DNA of 34,875 bases from Cellulomonas algicola (GCF_003851725.1 NZ_BHYL01000067.1:1-34875), one strand, 5' to 3'. Shown: positions 24,103 to 32,794, counted from the first letter of the stretch. Notes: generated by a model from the letters alone, not told the origin. A program made the numbers and translations.

Positions 24103-25725
24103 TCATCGCCCGAAGACGAGGTACTCCTGCCGGTCGCCGTTGCCGGTCATGACACCGAGAGCGAGCCGGCCGGTCGGGGAGGCGATCCACTGGACCTGGT
24201 CGCCGGTGAGCCCCTCGGCGCCCGTGGGCGCCGGGGTCGGGGCCGGGCCCGGCACGACGACGTGCTCGTCGCCCGCGTCCCGCACGTGCACCGACCAGAG
24301 ACGTTCGCCGCGGTAGGACAGGGCGTCCAGCTGCGTCCCGCCGGCCACGAGGATCACGCGCCCGTCCGTGAGAAGGCCGTTGATCGAGCTTCCGTCACCC
24401 GACGTCGCCACGCGCCACCGGACCCGGCCCGTGCGGGCGTCGACCGCCGCGACCTCGTCCGACGTCCGGACGACGACCAGGCCGTCGACGGCGATCGCGA
24501 CCAGCACGTCCAGACCCGGCACCTCCCACCGGACGGTGCCGTCCGATTCCCGGAGCCGCGCGACGGACCCGTCCGGCTCGGCGGAGGGCACGGCCGTGCC
24601 GCCACGGGTGCGCACGTAGCCGGGCGCGGCAGCCGAGCCCGTGAGCAGCGCGTCGCCGAGCGTCCCGTCGTCGAGGCCGACCCACTCGACGTGGTCGCCG
24701 TCGAACGGCACCTCGGACCCGTCCGGCCGCACGAGCATCGCCGGGACGTCGCCGCGGGGCTCGTCGCTCGCGAGCTCCGGGTCGTCGACCACGACGGCAC
24801 CGCTGCTCAGCAGCCGCGTCATCCCCCACCCTGTCCCGTCGTCGAGCGTCCGGAGCAGCGTCCCGTCGGTCGTCGACAGGAGCCACCCGGCATCGCCCAC
24901 GGTGTCGGACACCAGCAGGCGCTCCTCGACGACCATGAGGTCGAGGAACGTCTGGTCGTCGGCGGGGCGGCGCGGCATCTCGAGCGTGCGCGTCCACAGG
25001 TGCGACCCGTCCCACCGCGAGGCGTCCAGCGTCAGGCGTGACCCGTCGAGGGTCCCGACCACCATGCCCCACGCGCCGGTGCCGAGCGCCGCCCCCACCG
25101 GCAGGTCGGTCCGTCGCACGACGTCCCCGTCGGAGGCGTCGACCTCCACCACGGCGGCGAGGTCCTGCCAGAGGCCGCTGTCGTCGGCGGTGGGGCGCTG
25201 CCAGCGGACCACGCACCGGGCGGTCGTGGCCTCCGGCACCTCCGGCTCCCAGCACCACCCGCCGGCGTCGGTCGCGCCCCCGACGGGCGCGGCGAACGCC
25301 GTGTCCCACACGACCTCCGCCGTCGCCGGGTCGATCGCGACCAGGTGCGCCTCCCGGCTCTGGGACGAGCCGGAGGTGCCGGTGACGAGGACGTCGGCCA
25401 CGGGCGCTCCGCCGCGGAAGAAGGCGGACACGACCGGCGGGGCGCCGCCGTCCTCCCACGAGTACGAGCCCCGCACGAACACGGGGAACGACGGGTCGAC
25501 GGGGTCGAGAACGTACGGGACGTCCGCGAGCGCGGCCGCACGCGCGTCGTCCGCCGCCTGCACCCGCCGGTCGCTGACGACCTGGAAGCTCACCAGCCCG
25601 ACGACGACCGCCGCGCCCGCGGCCAGCCAGCGCGGCCGGCGACGGACCCGGTCGAGGAGCGACGGCTCGGACGGCGACGCGGCCGCGGGCGCGTCGTCCG
25701 GCTCGACCAGCTCGACGGCGTCCAT
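24103..25725 (-). CDS. Membrane-anchored PQQ-type beta-propeller protein
   Basis: About 540 residues. An acidic N-terminus and basic LLDRVRRRPRW precede one transmembrane helix (about residues 33-51), after which the protein lies outside the membrane. The rest carries repeated propeller strands of the PQQ-like type: AHLVAIDPATAEVVWDTAF, VVEVDASDGDVVRRTDL, LRESDGTVRWEVPGL, VAAVDARTGRVRWRVA and ALSYRGERLWSV. These folds bind PQQ or act as scaffolds; no dehydrogenase active site is visible. ATG 25723-25725 is chosen over an upstream start; neither has a strong ribosome site. It is last in a minus-strand cluster with a lipoprotein and a small membrane protein, so a joint envelope role is likely but unspecified. 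Confidence 0.8.
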   Translation of the reverse strand: MDAVELVEPDDAPAAASPSEPSLLDRVRRRPRWLAAGAAVVVGLVSFQVVSDRRVQAADDARAAALADVPYVLDPVDPSFPVFVRGSYSWEDGGAPPVVSAFFRGGAPVADVLVTGTSGSSQSREAHLVAIDPATAEVVWDTAFAAPVGGATDAGGWCWEPEVPEATTARCVVRWQRPTADDSGLWQDLAAVVEVDASDGDVVRRTDLPVGAALGTGAWGMVVGTLDGSRLTLDASRWDGSHLWTRTLEMPRRPADDQTFLDLMVVEERLLVSDTVGDAGWLLSTTDGTLLRTLDDGTGWGMTRLLSSGAVVVDDPELASDEPRGDVPAMLVRPDGSEVPFDGDHVEWVGLDDGTLGDALLTGSAAAPGYVRTRGGTAVPSAEPDGSVARLRESDGTVRWEVPGLDVLVAIAVDGLVVVRTSDEVAAVDARTGRVRWRVATSGDGSSINGLLTDGRVILVAGGTQLDALSYRGERLWSVHVRDAGDEHVVVPGPAPTPAPTGAEGLTGDQVQWIASPTGRLALGVMTGNGDRQEYLVFGR

Positions 25726-25792
25726 CGTCACGCGCCGGACGCTACCCGCCGGCCGCACGCCCGCGCTGGCCTTCGGCCGACCGGTCGTCGGT

Positions 25793-26179
25793 TCAGGGCG
25801 CGACGTAGAACGCGAGGTCGAACTCGCAGCCGTCGGGGGCGTAGTCGGTGCTGTCGGTGCTGCCGCTCCCGCCGCCGCCGAGCCGGATGTGGCCGCCGTC
25901 CGTGTAGCTCGTGCCGTCGTACGTGAGCGTCGTCCCGTCCCACGTCGTCCGCGGACGCTGGAAGACCGGCAACCATCGCTGGCCGAGCTCGTCGACGACC
26001 GTCAGACACACGTCGGTGACGGACACCGTCCCCTCGAGGAGCGCCGCGTCACCACCGTCGGAGCTCGGCGTCACGTACGCGACCGGACCGCCCTCGACGA
26101 CCCCGCTGCCACCCTCCTGCCCCGCGCACCCGCCGAGGGCGAGAAGCGCGGCGGCCGCGAGGGCCGGGCGTCGTCGCAC
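25793..26179 (-). CDS. Small lipoprotein of unknown function
   Basis: 128 residues. A short signal peptide (MRRRPALAAAALL) ends in the lipobox ALGGC at about 15-18, so the mature protein is probably lipid-anchored. The mature part is Gly/Ser/Thr/Asp-rich with two further Cys (VCLTVVDE and DGCEFDLAFY) that could form a disulfide, and a Trp/Tyr/Thr-rich centre. The family is not recognised. The start is GTG, with no clear ribosome site; it lies 22 bases after the preceding gene and may rely on translation from it. It sits between a membrane protein and the PQQ-type propeller gene. Confidence 0.78.
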   Translation of the reverse strand: MRRRPALAAAALLALGGCAGQEGGSGVVEGGPVAYVTPSSDGGDAALLEGTVSVTDVCLTVVDELGQRWLPVFQRPRTTWDGTTLTYDGTSYTDGGHIRLGGGGSGSTDSTDYAPDGCEFDLAFYVAP

Positions 26180-26201
26180 CGGGGAGGCTGCGGAGCCCGC
26201 G

Positions 26202-26756
26202 TCAGGCCTGCGGGCCGGGCGCGGTCGGGGCGTCGGCCGGCGGCGTCGGGGAGGGCGCCTCGGGGGCCGTGGTCGTCCACGCGCCGCGCAGCGTCGCGAA
26301 CGACCCGAGCGCGCCGAAGCCGACCGCCCACGCGAGGTCGCCGCCGTACTCGGGCAGGACCTCGGGCAGGACCGGCCAGAACCACGACCAGAAGTTCGGC
26401 TCGGTGAGGGCGTCCCATGTGCTGACGCCGCCCTCCTCGGCGACCGCGACCGCGGCGTCCCACGCGATGCCGCCGACGAACGCGAGCGCGAGGGTCACGA
26501 CGGTGATCGCGAGGACGACGAGCGCGCCCGGGCGGCTCAGCCGGCCCGCGCCGAGCACGTACAGCTTGACGGCGACGAACGCGACGGCCGCGGCGACGAT
26601 CGACGCGATGAAGCCGAAGCCCCAGATCACGACCCACGCGGCGATGCCGAGGGGGATCGTCGCGAGCGCGAAGAGGGCGCCGCGGCCGACGTTGCCGACG
26701 GGCGCGACGGCCGGCGGCTGGACGGGCGGGGCGGACGGGACGACGTGGTCGGACAT
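26202..26756 (-). CDS. Small multi-spanning membrane protein of unknown function
   Basis: 184 residues. AAGGAGA precedes the ATG at 26754-26756, a strong site. A short Pro-rich tail is followed by three hydrophobic helices (VGRGALFALATIPLG..., IASIVAAAVAFVAVKLYVL, LVVLAITVVTLALAFVGGI), a Trp/Glu/Pro-rich loop (LTEPNFWSWFWPVLPEVLPEY), one more hydrophobic stretch and a disordered Pro/Ala tail. No family is recognised. It heads a three-gene minus-strand cluster (spacing 22 and 67 bases) and is divergent from the dehydrogenase gene. Confidence 0.82.
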   Translation of the reverse strand: MSDHVVPSAPPVQPPAVAPVGNVGRGALFALATIPLGIAAWVVIWGFGFIASIVAAAVAFVAVKLYVLGAGRLSRPGALVVLAITVVTLALAFVGGIAWDAAVAVAEEGGVSTWDALTEPNFWSWFWPVLPEVLPEYGGDLAWAVGFGALGSFATLRGAWTTTAPEAPSPTPPADAPTAPGPQA

Positions 26757-27018
26757 GCCGGTCTCCTTGCTCGAGCCCGGGCTGTCCGGGGTGGTCGGCG
26801 CACAACGTAGTGGCGCGCGGCGCGCGGGCGAGGCCAGATCCGTGCGGGGTCACCCGTCCGGATGACAGCGGGGTCGGTCCGGGCGGTCGCGGCCACGGCG
26901 GAACCCGTGCCCGCCGGATGCGGGGCGTCCCGGCCGGGGTGAGCATGGCCGGGACGGTCCAGCCACGCGCCGTGCCCACGGGCACCGCCCCCGGCGCCCG
27001 TCGACCTGAAGGAGCGCC

Positions 27019-28161
27019 ATGCGCGCCGTCGTCTACGAAGGACCCCGCAAGGTCACCGTCCGGGACGTCCCCGACGCCCGCGTCGAGCAGCCCACCGACG
27101 CCGTGATCCGCCTGACCACGACCAACGTCTGCGGCTCCGACCTGCACATGTACGAGGGCCGGACGAGCGTCGAGGAGGGGACGGTCCTCGGGCACGAGAA
27201 CATGGGCGTGGTCGAGGAGGTCGGCCCCGCGGTGACGCGCATCAAGGCCGGCGACCGCGTGAGCGTCCCGTTCAACATCGCGTGCGGCACGTGCCGGAAC
27301 TGCCTGCACGGGTGGACGTCCTACTGCCTGCGGACCAACCCGACGGAGGGTGTCGACGGCGCCGCGTACGGCTACGCGAACATGGGCCCCTACCCGGGCG
27401 GGCAGGCCGAGTACCTGCGCGTCCCGTACGCGGACGCCAACCTGCTCGAGCTGCCGCAGGGCCGCGACCACGAGGACGACTTCGCGATGCTCAGCGACAT
27501 CTTCCCGACGGGCTGGCACGGCACCGCGCTCGCGGGCGTGACCGCGGGCGACGACGTCGCGGTGTTCGGCGCGGGTCCCGTCGGGCTCATGGCGGCGCAC
27601 GCGGCGCTCATCCAGGGGGCGGCGCGGGTGTTCGTCGTCGACAAGGAGCTCGACCGGCTGCGGCTCGCCGAGGAGATCGGTGCGCAGGCCGTCGACCTGA
27701 CCGCGGGCGGCCCCGTCGAGCAGATCATGGACGCGACGCTCGGCCGCGGGGTCGACTGCGGCGTCGAGGCCGTCGGCTACCAGGCGCACGACGCCTCGGG
27801 GCAGGAGCACCCCGAGCTCGTCCTCGACAACCTCGTCGAGGTCGTCCGCTCGACCGGCGGGATCGGCGTCGTCGGCGTGTACGTGCCGGAGGACCCGGGC
27901 GCCACCACCGAGCTCGCGCAGCAGGGCCGCATCCCGTTCCAGTTCGGGGCCGCGTTCACCAAGGGCCTGCACATCGGGACCGGCCAGGCGCCCGTCGCCC
28001 GGTACAACCGGCAGCTGCGCGACCTGATCGTCGCCGGGCGCGCGCGGCCGTCGTTCCTGGTCTCGCACCACCTGGGTCTCGACGAGGCGCCCGACGCCTA
28101 CGCGCACTTCGACGCGCGCGACGACGGCTGGACGAAGGTGCTGCTCAACCCCGGCGCCTGA
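27019..28161 (+). CDS. Zinc-dependent dehydrogenase, glutathione-independent formaldehyde dehydrogenase-like
   Basis: 380 residues, NAD-linked medium-chain dehydrogenase. Catalytic zinc ligands are C38 and the HE pair of LGHE (H59, E60), with GSD after C38. The structural zinc site is C89, C92, C95 and C103 (CGTCRNC...C). The NAD fold has GAGPVGLMAAHAALIQGA and ends its second strand in VVD. The inserted segment YPGGQAEYLRVPYADANLLELP and SDIFPTGWHG are typical of the Pseudomonas formaldehyde dehydrogenase-like branch, which needs no thiol cofactor. It may oxidise formaldehyde or other short aldehydes or alcohols; a mycothiol-linked role cannot be excluded. GAAGGAG precedes the ATG. The gene stands alone. 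Confidence 0.9.
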   Translation: MRAVVYEGPRKVTVRDVPDARVEQPTDAVIRLTTTNVCGSDLHMYEGRTSVEEGTVLGHENMGVVEEVGPAVTRIKAGDRVSVPFNIACGTCRNCLHGWTSYCLRTNPTEGVDGAAYGYANMGPYPGGQAEYLRVPYADANLLELPQGRDHEDDFAMLSDIFPTGWHGTALAGVTAGDDVAVFGAGPVGLMAAHAALIQGAARVFVVDKELDRLRLAEEIGAQAVDLTAGGPVEQIMDATLGRGVDCGVEAVGYQAHDASGQEHPELVLDNLVEVVRSTGGIGVVGVYVPEDPGATTELAQQGRIPFQFGAAFTKGLHIGTGQAPVARYNRQLRDLIVAGRARPSFLVSHHLGLDEAPDAYAHFDARDDGWTKVLLNPGA

Positions 28162-28165
28162 CACC

Positions 28166-28237
28166 GGTGACGCCGGTCACCTCGTCGCTACGGAGTCGTG
28201 CCGTCGTCCTCCCCCGCCCGCGCCGGCGCGGGCGGGG
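28166..28237. terminator. Terminator region between convergent genes, including a 26-bp palindrome
   Basis: A weak hairpin (GGTGAC/GTCACC, 28166-28181) is followed by a perfect palindrome with two 13-bp arms at 28212-28237 (left arm CCCCGCCCGCGCC). The palindrome lies inside the 3' coding end of the minus-strand gene, encoding its Gly/Arg-rich tail, and is expected to end the plus-strand dehydrogenase transcript. Confidence 0.65.
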
Positions 28238-28833
28238 ACGAGGTCCCGGGCGCAGACCGCCGGCTCCCGTGGGGCCGCGGTCGTGTCCGGCGCGGTGCGG
28301 CGCGCGAGCGCCCGGCACGTGTCGACGGCGTCCTCGAGGAGTGCGACGAGCGCGTCGTCCGCGTCGGGCAGCGCGGCGACGGTGGCGACCGAGACCTCGA
28401 CGACCCGGCGCGCCAGCCCGCGGACGCGCCGCGGCGCACCCATCGCGCGCGTGAACCGCTCGGCCCACGCGACGTCCCCCGCGGGCACGGTCGCGAGCAG
28501 CGCGGTGGTCGCGGGACGGCGACGCGCGGGCGGTCGAGCGTCGGGTGCCGCGAGCAGGTGGTCGAGGGTGAGCACGGCGACGACCAGGTCACGCCGGTCG
28601 GCCGGGCGCGCCCGCCGCAGCGCGTGGCGCACGGCGACGGACGCGACCTCCAGCGCCCAGGTCGCGTCGTCGCCACGCACGCCCACGAGCGTCGGCACGA
28701 GGTGCGCGAGCGCCGTCCGGGCGCGGTCACCCACCAGGTCGTTGACCGACCGGGTCAGGTGCGCGAGGAGCGGGTCGGTGCACGCCGGGTGGTCGCTCCA
28801 CCGTTCACCGGCGAGCAGGCTCGCCCACTCCAT
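28177..28833 (-). CDS. Conserved hypothetical helical protein of actinobacterial type
   Basis: About 218 residues. It begins MEWASLLAGERWSDHPACTDPLLAHL, followed by VNDLVGDRARTALAHLVPTLVG, a His/Arg-rich helical region and a tail rich in Ala, Arg and Gly. This N-terminal pattern (SDHP-C-x-P-L-L-x-x-L then VND) recurs in actinobacterial hypothetical proteins; no function is known to me. ATG 28831-28833 is chosen on the protein start; a GTG start near 28926 with an open frame would add 31 residues. No signal peptide or membrane segment is seen. It is convergent with the dehydrogenase and divergent from the aldo/keto reductase. Confidence 0.68.
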   Translation of the reverse strand: MEWASLLAGERWSDHPACTDPLLAHLTRSVNDLVGDRARTALAHLVPTLVGVRGDDATWALEVASVAVRHALRRARPADRRDLVVAVLTLDHLLAAPDARPPARRRPATTALLATVPAGDVAWAERFTRAMGAPRRVRGLARRVVEVSVATVAALPDADDALVALLEDAVDTCRALARRTAPDTTAAPREPAVCARDLVPARAGAGGGGRRHDSVATR

Positions 28834-29086
28834 GGCGCAGCCGCCGTCGCGCGGGTGCCGATGACGTCCGGCGGACAGGACCGGCAGGGCGTCAGGGAAC
28901 GCGGACGAGTCCACCACGCCGACCACCTCCGAGCGAGCGGGATCCCGTCAGTGTCCGTCCGCCCGCTGCGCGTGGCAAGGACACCCGAGGTGCCCGACGG
29001 ACCGGCGGCGGCCGCCGGCCCGACCTACGCTCGGGATCCGGGCGATCCGCTCGACCACGACGTCGGACCAGAGGAAGACAGCATCC

Positions 29087-29959
29087 ATGCAGACTCGCAG
29101 CATCGGCGACCGCCAGGTCAGCGCGCTCGGCCTCGGCGGCATGCCCATGTCGATCGAGGGCCGCCCCGACGAGGAGCGCTCGATCGCCACGATCCACGCG
29201 GCGCTCGACGCCGGCGTGACGCTGATCGACACGGCGGACGCCTACCACCGCGACGCGGACGAGGTCGGGCACAACGAGGAGCTCATCGCGCGCGCCCTGC
29301 GCGCCTGGGGCGGTGACGCGTCGGAGGTCCTGGTCGCGACCAAGGGCGGCCACCTGCGTCCCGGGGACGGCACGTGGACGAAGAACGGCGACCCCGACTA
29401 CCTGAAGTCGGCCGCGAAGGAGTCCGCGCGGCGGCTCGGCGTCGAGGCGATCGGCCTGTACCAGTTCCACCGCCCCGACCCCGCGGTGCCCTACGCCGAC
29501 TCGGTCGGCGCGATCCGCGACCTGCTCGACGCAGGCGTCATCCAGATGGCCGGCATCTCGAACGCCGACCCGGCACAGATCCGGGAGGCGGACGAGATCC
29601 TCGGCGGTCGGCTGGTCAGCGTGCAGAACCAGTTCTCGCCGCGGTTCCGCTCGTCGCTCCCCGAGCTCGAGCTGTGCGCGGAGCTCGGCATCGCGTTCCT
29701 GCCGTGGAGCCCGCTCGGCGGCATCTCCCTCGCGCGGTCCGGCGAGCTCGGCGCGGAGTACACCGCGTTCCTCGACGTCGCGGCCGACCACGGGGTCTCG
29801 CCGTTCCAGGTGACGCTCGCGTGGGAGCTCGCGCTCGCGCCGGTCGTCATCCCCATCCCGGGGGCGTCGCGTCCGGAGTCGATCCGGGACTCGGCCGCCG
29901 CGGCCGCGCTGACCCTCACGCCCGACGAGGTCGCGCGGCTCTCCGCCGCGGGCGCCTGA
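29087..29959 (+). CDS. Aldo/keto reductase
   Basis: 290 residues, a cytoplasmic NADPH-dependent reductase of carbonyl compounds with a TIM-barrel. The catalytic tetrad is visible: D48 and Y53 in LIDTADAY, K86 in VATKGG and H128 in QFHRPD. The start SIGDRQVSALGLGGMPM and the ending VTLAWELALAPVVIPIPGAS with RPESI match the general AKR pattern. The natural substrate is unknown. ATG 29087 follows AGAGGAAG about 10 bases upstream. Two terminator hairpins follow, then the convergent tRNA-Ser. Confidence 0.93.
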   Translation: MQTRSIGDRQVSALGLGGMPMSIEGRPDEERSIATIHAALDAGVTLIDTADAYHRDADEVGHNEELIARALRAWGGDASEVLVATKGGHLRPGDGTWTKNGDPDYLKSAAKESARRLGVEAIGLYQFHRPDPAVPYADSVGAIRDLLDAGVIQMAGISNADPAQIREADEILGGRLVSVQNQFSPRFRSSLPELELCAELGIAFLPWSPLGGISLARSGELGAEYTAFLDVAADHGVSPFQVTLAWELALAPVVIPIPGASRPESIRDSAAAAALTLTPDEVARLSAAGA

Positions 29960-30007
29960 CCCGCGACCACCAGCCGGCGACCGCGACCGGCACGGCGCTC
30001 GACCTCG

Positions 30008-30041
30008 GGCGACGTGCCGGTCGGTCGCCAGGCACGTCGCC
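30008..30041 (+). terminator. First hairpin after the aldo/keto reductase
   Basis: GGCGACGTGCC (30008-30018) and GGCACGTCGCC (30031-30041) form a perfect 11-bp stem with a 12-nt loop. Confidence 0.65.
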
Positions 30042-30051
30042 GGCAACAGCG

Positions 30052-30081
30052 ACGCCCGCCCGGAGAGACCCGGACGGGCGT
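30052..30081. terminator. Second hairpin, between aldo/keto reductase and tRNA-Ser
   Basis: ACGCCCG/CGGGCGT (7 bp), one mismatch, CCGG/CCGG (4 bp), loop of 6 nt. It lies between the reductase and the convergent tRNA-Ser, so it can end both transcripts. Confidence 0.7.
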
Positions 30082-30122
30082 TCGGAACGACCGCTGACGG
30101 CAGCGACGGGCACTGCCTGGAG

Positions 30123-30211
30123 CGGAGACGGTGGGATTTGAACCCACGGAAGGGTTGCCCCTTCACGACCTTAGCAGGGTCGCGCACTAGACCTGGCTAT
30201 GCGACGTCTCC
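30123..30211 (-). tRNA. tRNA-Ser (anticodon GCT)
   Basis: An 89-nt class II tRNA on the minus strand. The acceptor GGAGACG pairs with CGTCTCC, the anticodon stem is CGACC/GGTCG with loop CTGCTAA (anticodon GCT for AGC/AGT codons), the long variable arm is present (AAGGGGCAACCCTT), the T-loop is TTCAAAT, and the discriminator is G as expected for tRNA-Ser. Confidence 0.97.
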
Positions 30212-30331
30212 AAGTGCAGCACAGGGTACCTGCCGTGCTGACCGGGCGGCAAAGCGTGCGCTGACCAGCACCGGGACCGACCGTCGGACCGCTGCTCACG
30301 GGTGTCGGTGGCTGTGCCGATACTCCTCCTC

Positions 30332-31387
30332 GTGAGCCTCACCTCCGGAACCCGGGGTCGACGCCGGACCCTCGTCGCCCTGCTCGGCGCCGCCCTCCTC
30401 GCCGCGACCGCGGCTTGCGAGCCGCTCGACGCGACCAGTCCCGCGGCGGGCTCGGTCGAGGACGACGAAGGGCTCCACGCCGACGCGGCCGCCGGGCTCG
30501 CCGCACCGGAGTCCGCGCCGACGACCGACACGACGGCGACGCTCGACGCGGCCCGCGGGCAGTCGGCGCTCGTCGCGCTCGGGCTGCTCGAGGTCAAGGG
30601 TCGCGCGCCGAAGACCGGGTACGACCGCGACCTGTTCGCGTACCGGGGCGTCGACCTCGACGGCAACGGCTGCGACACCCGCAACGACGTGCTGCGGCGC
30701 GACCTCACGGCCGTGACGCTCAAGCCCGGGACGCAGGACTGCGTCGTGCTGTCGGGCACGCTCGCGGACCCGTACTCGGGCACGTCGATCCCGTTCGTGC
30801 GCGGGGAGTCGACGTCGGCGGACGTGCAGATCGACCACGTCGTCGCGCTGTCCGACGCGTGGCAGAAGGGCGCCCAGCGGCTCGACGACGCCGCCCGGCA
30901 GCGGCTCGGGAACGACCCGCTCAACCTGCTCGCGGTCTCGGGGCCGCTGAACACGCAGAAGGGCGACGGCGACGCGGCGACGTGGCTGCCGCCGAACACG
31001 GCCTACCGGTGCGCGTACGTCGCGCGCCAGGTGGCCGTGAAGTACGCGTACGGCTTGTGGGTCACGGCCGCCGAGCGGGACGCGATCGCGGGAGTGCTCG
31101 CGTCGTGCCCGGACGAGCCGCTGCCCGCGGGGTCGACGCTGCCGCCCGAGCGCGTGGCCCCGGCGCCCGTCGACCCGGCGCCCGTCGACCCGGCCCCCGT
31201 CCCCGCTCCGGCGCCCGGCGGCGGCGTCCCGGCGAACCCGGGCAACGCGGTGAACTGCGGGGACTTCGCGACGTGGTCCGAGGCGCAGGCATGGTTCGAG
31301 ACGTACCTGCCCCACTTCGGCGACGTCGCGGAGCTCGACGGGGACGACAACGGCGTCGCGTGCGAGCGGCTGCCCGGCGCGCCCTGA
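30332..31387 (+). CDS. Secreted HNH endonuclease with excalibur calcium-binding domain
   Basis: 351 residues. A signal peptide (about 1-29, GRRRTLVALLGAALLAATAA, then Cys) suggests secretion; the cysteine is not in a standard lipobox. The HNH-type nuclease region (about 80-265) contains the metal/catalytic segment VQIDHVVALSDAWQKGA (D168, H169) and NDPLNLLAVSGPLNTQKGDGDAATWLPP, the order known for GmrSD/DUF1524-like extracellular HNH proteins. A Pro/Ala/Asp linker with the repeated VDPAP follows. The last about 44 residues (NCGDFATWSEAQAWF ... LDGDDNGVACE) are an excalibur domain with a calcium loop. It probably digests extracellular DNA. GTG at 30332 is chosen; a GTG at 30302 is the alternative, and neither has a clear ribosome site. 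Confidence 0.88.
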   Translation: MSLTSGTRGRRRTLVALLGAALLAATAACEPLDATSPAAGSVEDDEGLHADAAAGLAAPESAPTTDTTATLDAARGQSALVALGLLEVKGRAPKTGYDRDLFAYRGVDLDGNGCDTRNDVLRRDLTAVTLKPGTQDCVVLSGTLADPYSGTSIPFVRGESTSADVQIDHVVALSDAWQKGAQRLDDAARQRLGNDPLNLLAVSGPLNTQKGDGDAATWLPPNTAYRCAYVARQVAVKYAYGLWVTAAERDAIAGVLASCPDEPLPAGSTLPPERVAPAPVDPAPVDPAPVPAPAPGGGVPANPGNAVNCGDFATWSEAQAWFETYLPHFGDVAELDGDDNGVACERLPGAP

Positions 31388-31408
31388 CGACGCGGCTCGA
31401 CCGTGCCC

Positions 31409-31431
31409 GCCGCGCGCTGACGACGCGCGGC
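31409..31431. terminator. Terminator between convergent nuclease and exporter genes
   Basis: GCCGCGCG (31409-31416) and CGCGCGGC (31424-31431) form an 8-bp perfect stem with a 7-nt loop, placed between the two convergent genes. Confidence 0.6.
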
Positions 31432-31513
31432 TCCCAGGTGCGCGGACGCCGACGGCATCCGGCTCGAGGCGCCTGCCGGGCACCGGCGGCCCGCGCGACC
31501 GGCCGTGCGCGGG

Positions 31514-32794
31514 TCAGCGCTCGAAGGCCCACACGCGGTCGGTGAGCATGCGCGCGACGGCGAGGCCGATCGACAGGGCGACGACGACCAGCGCGGCCTG
31601 CACGCCGTACGCGAGCGCGGACGTCGTCTGCCCGTCGGACAGGTGGAACACGGCGCGGTAGGCGGTGACACCGGGGACCATGATCACGACGGCGGGCACG
31701 GAGATCGTGATGCGCGGGACACCCAGCCGCGGTGCGACGACGGCCGCGAGCAGCCCGACCAGGAGCGCGACGAGCGCGGCGGCGGCCTGCACGACGACGC
31801 CCGCGTCGACGAGCTCGAGCCGGACGACGTTGGCGACCATGCCGACGGTCGCGGCACCCACGGCCATGCGCCACGGGCTGTTGAACATGAGCGCGAACCC
31901 GAGCACGCCGAGGAACGACGCGACGAACCGCAGCGCGAGCAGCAGGCCGCTGTCGAGTCCGAGCGGGGGCGGCGGGTCGGGCTGGAGACCGACGATGCTC
32001 GACACGCCCCAGACCGCGAGCGCGGCCGACGTGAGGATCATGAGCGCGTAGACGAGCCGCGCGACACCGGCCGAGAAGTCGAGCTTCGCGAGGTCCAGCG
32101 CACCCGTGACCAGCGCGAACCCGGGGATGAGGAAGAGGACCGCGGAGACGTACCCGGCCTCGTGCCGCACGCCGATCGCGCCGACCCCGTGCAGCACGGT
32201 GACGAACCCCAGGTACGTGAACGCACCGAGCGCGGCCGCGAGCATCGTCACGCCGAACTGGTTGTAGCCGCGGTGCAGGAGCGCCCGTCGCAGCGCCTGT
32301 CCGAGCGACGCCCCGACGAAGACCCCGATCACCTCGACCGGGCCGCCGTTGTTGAGGAACGCGAAGGCCGCGCACGCGATCCCGGACCACAGCGCGTTGA
32401 GCAGCGCCGGGTAGAGGGGCGCGCGGGCGGCGATGTCGTCGAGCGCGGCGGTGGCCTCCTCGACGGTCGTCTCGACGCCGTCGCGCAGCTTGCGGTCCTC
32501 CAGGCGGGACACGAGCGCCTCGAGCCGCGACAGCCGGTCGGCGTTGATGCCGACGGACCGCACCTCGGTGACCTCGGTGCGGAACGACCGGCCCCGGTGC
32601 GACGTCGCCGTGATCTCGGTGAGCGTCACGTGCGCCTCGTGCCGGTCGATCCCGAGCGCGCGGGCCATGCGGGCCATCGACGCCTTGACGCGGTATGACC
32701 CAGTGCCCGCCGACAGGCTCAGCCGGCCGACGCGCAGCGCGACGCCCGAGCGGCGGATGAGCTCGAGCTCGTCGTCGTCGGGTTCCGTGGGCAC
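31514..32794 (-). CDS. ThrE-family threonine/serine exporter
   Basis: About 426 residues. The family exports threonine and serine. The cytoplasmic N-terminal domain (about 15-150) has the pattern GVALRVGRLSLSAGTGSYRVKASMARMARALGID, then ten predicted membrane helices in two blocks (the ThrE and ThrE_2 halves), with conserved NNGG and FVGASLGQALR in the first and VSSIVGL-like and ITISVPAVVIMVPG in the second. The start is taken as GTG at 32792-32794, with weak ribosome site. Its start lies 8 bases downstream of the rhomboid-like gene's stop, so the two are one operon. No amino-acid regulator is nearby. Confidence 0.88.
   Translation of the reverse strand: MPTEPDDDELELIRRSGVALRVGRLSLSAGTGSYRVKASMARMARALGIDRHEAHVTLTEITATSHRGRSFRTEVTEVRSVGINADRLSRLEALVSRLEDRKLRDGVETTVEEATAALDDIAARAPLYPALLNALWSGIACAAFAFLNNGGPVEVIGVFVGASLGQALRRALLHRGYNQFGVTMLAAALGAFTYLGFVTVLHGVGAIGVRHEAGYVSAVLFLIPGFALVTGALDLAKLDFSAGVARLVYALMILTSAALAVWGVSSIVGLQPDPPPPLGLDSGLLLALRFVASFLGVLGFALMFNSPWRMAVGAATVGMVANVVRLELVDAGVVVQAAAALVALLVGLLAAVVAPRLGVPRITISVPAVVIMVPGVTAYRAVFHLSDGQTTSALAYGVQAALVVVALSIGLAVARMLTDRVWAFER

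Noticed and set aside
23945-24190. An 81-codon minus frame in the gap between the propeller and DUF2510 genes
   Set aside because: Arg/Pro/Ser-rich with no ribosome site or recognisable fold; it overlaps the propeller gene end. I see no gene in 23894-24102.
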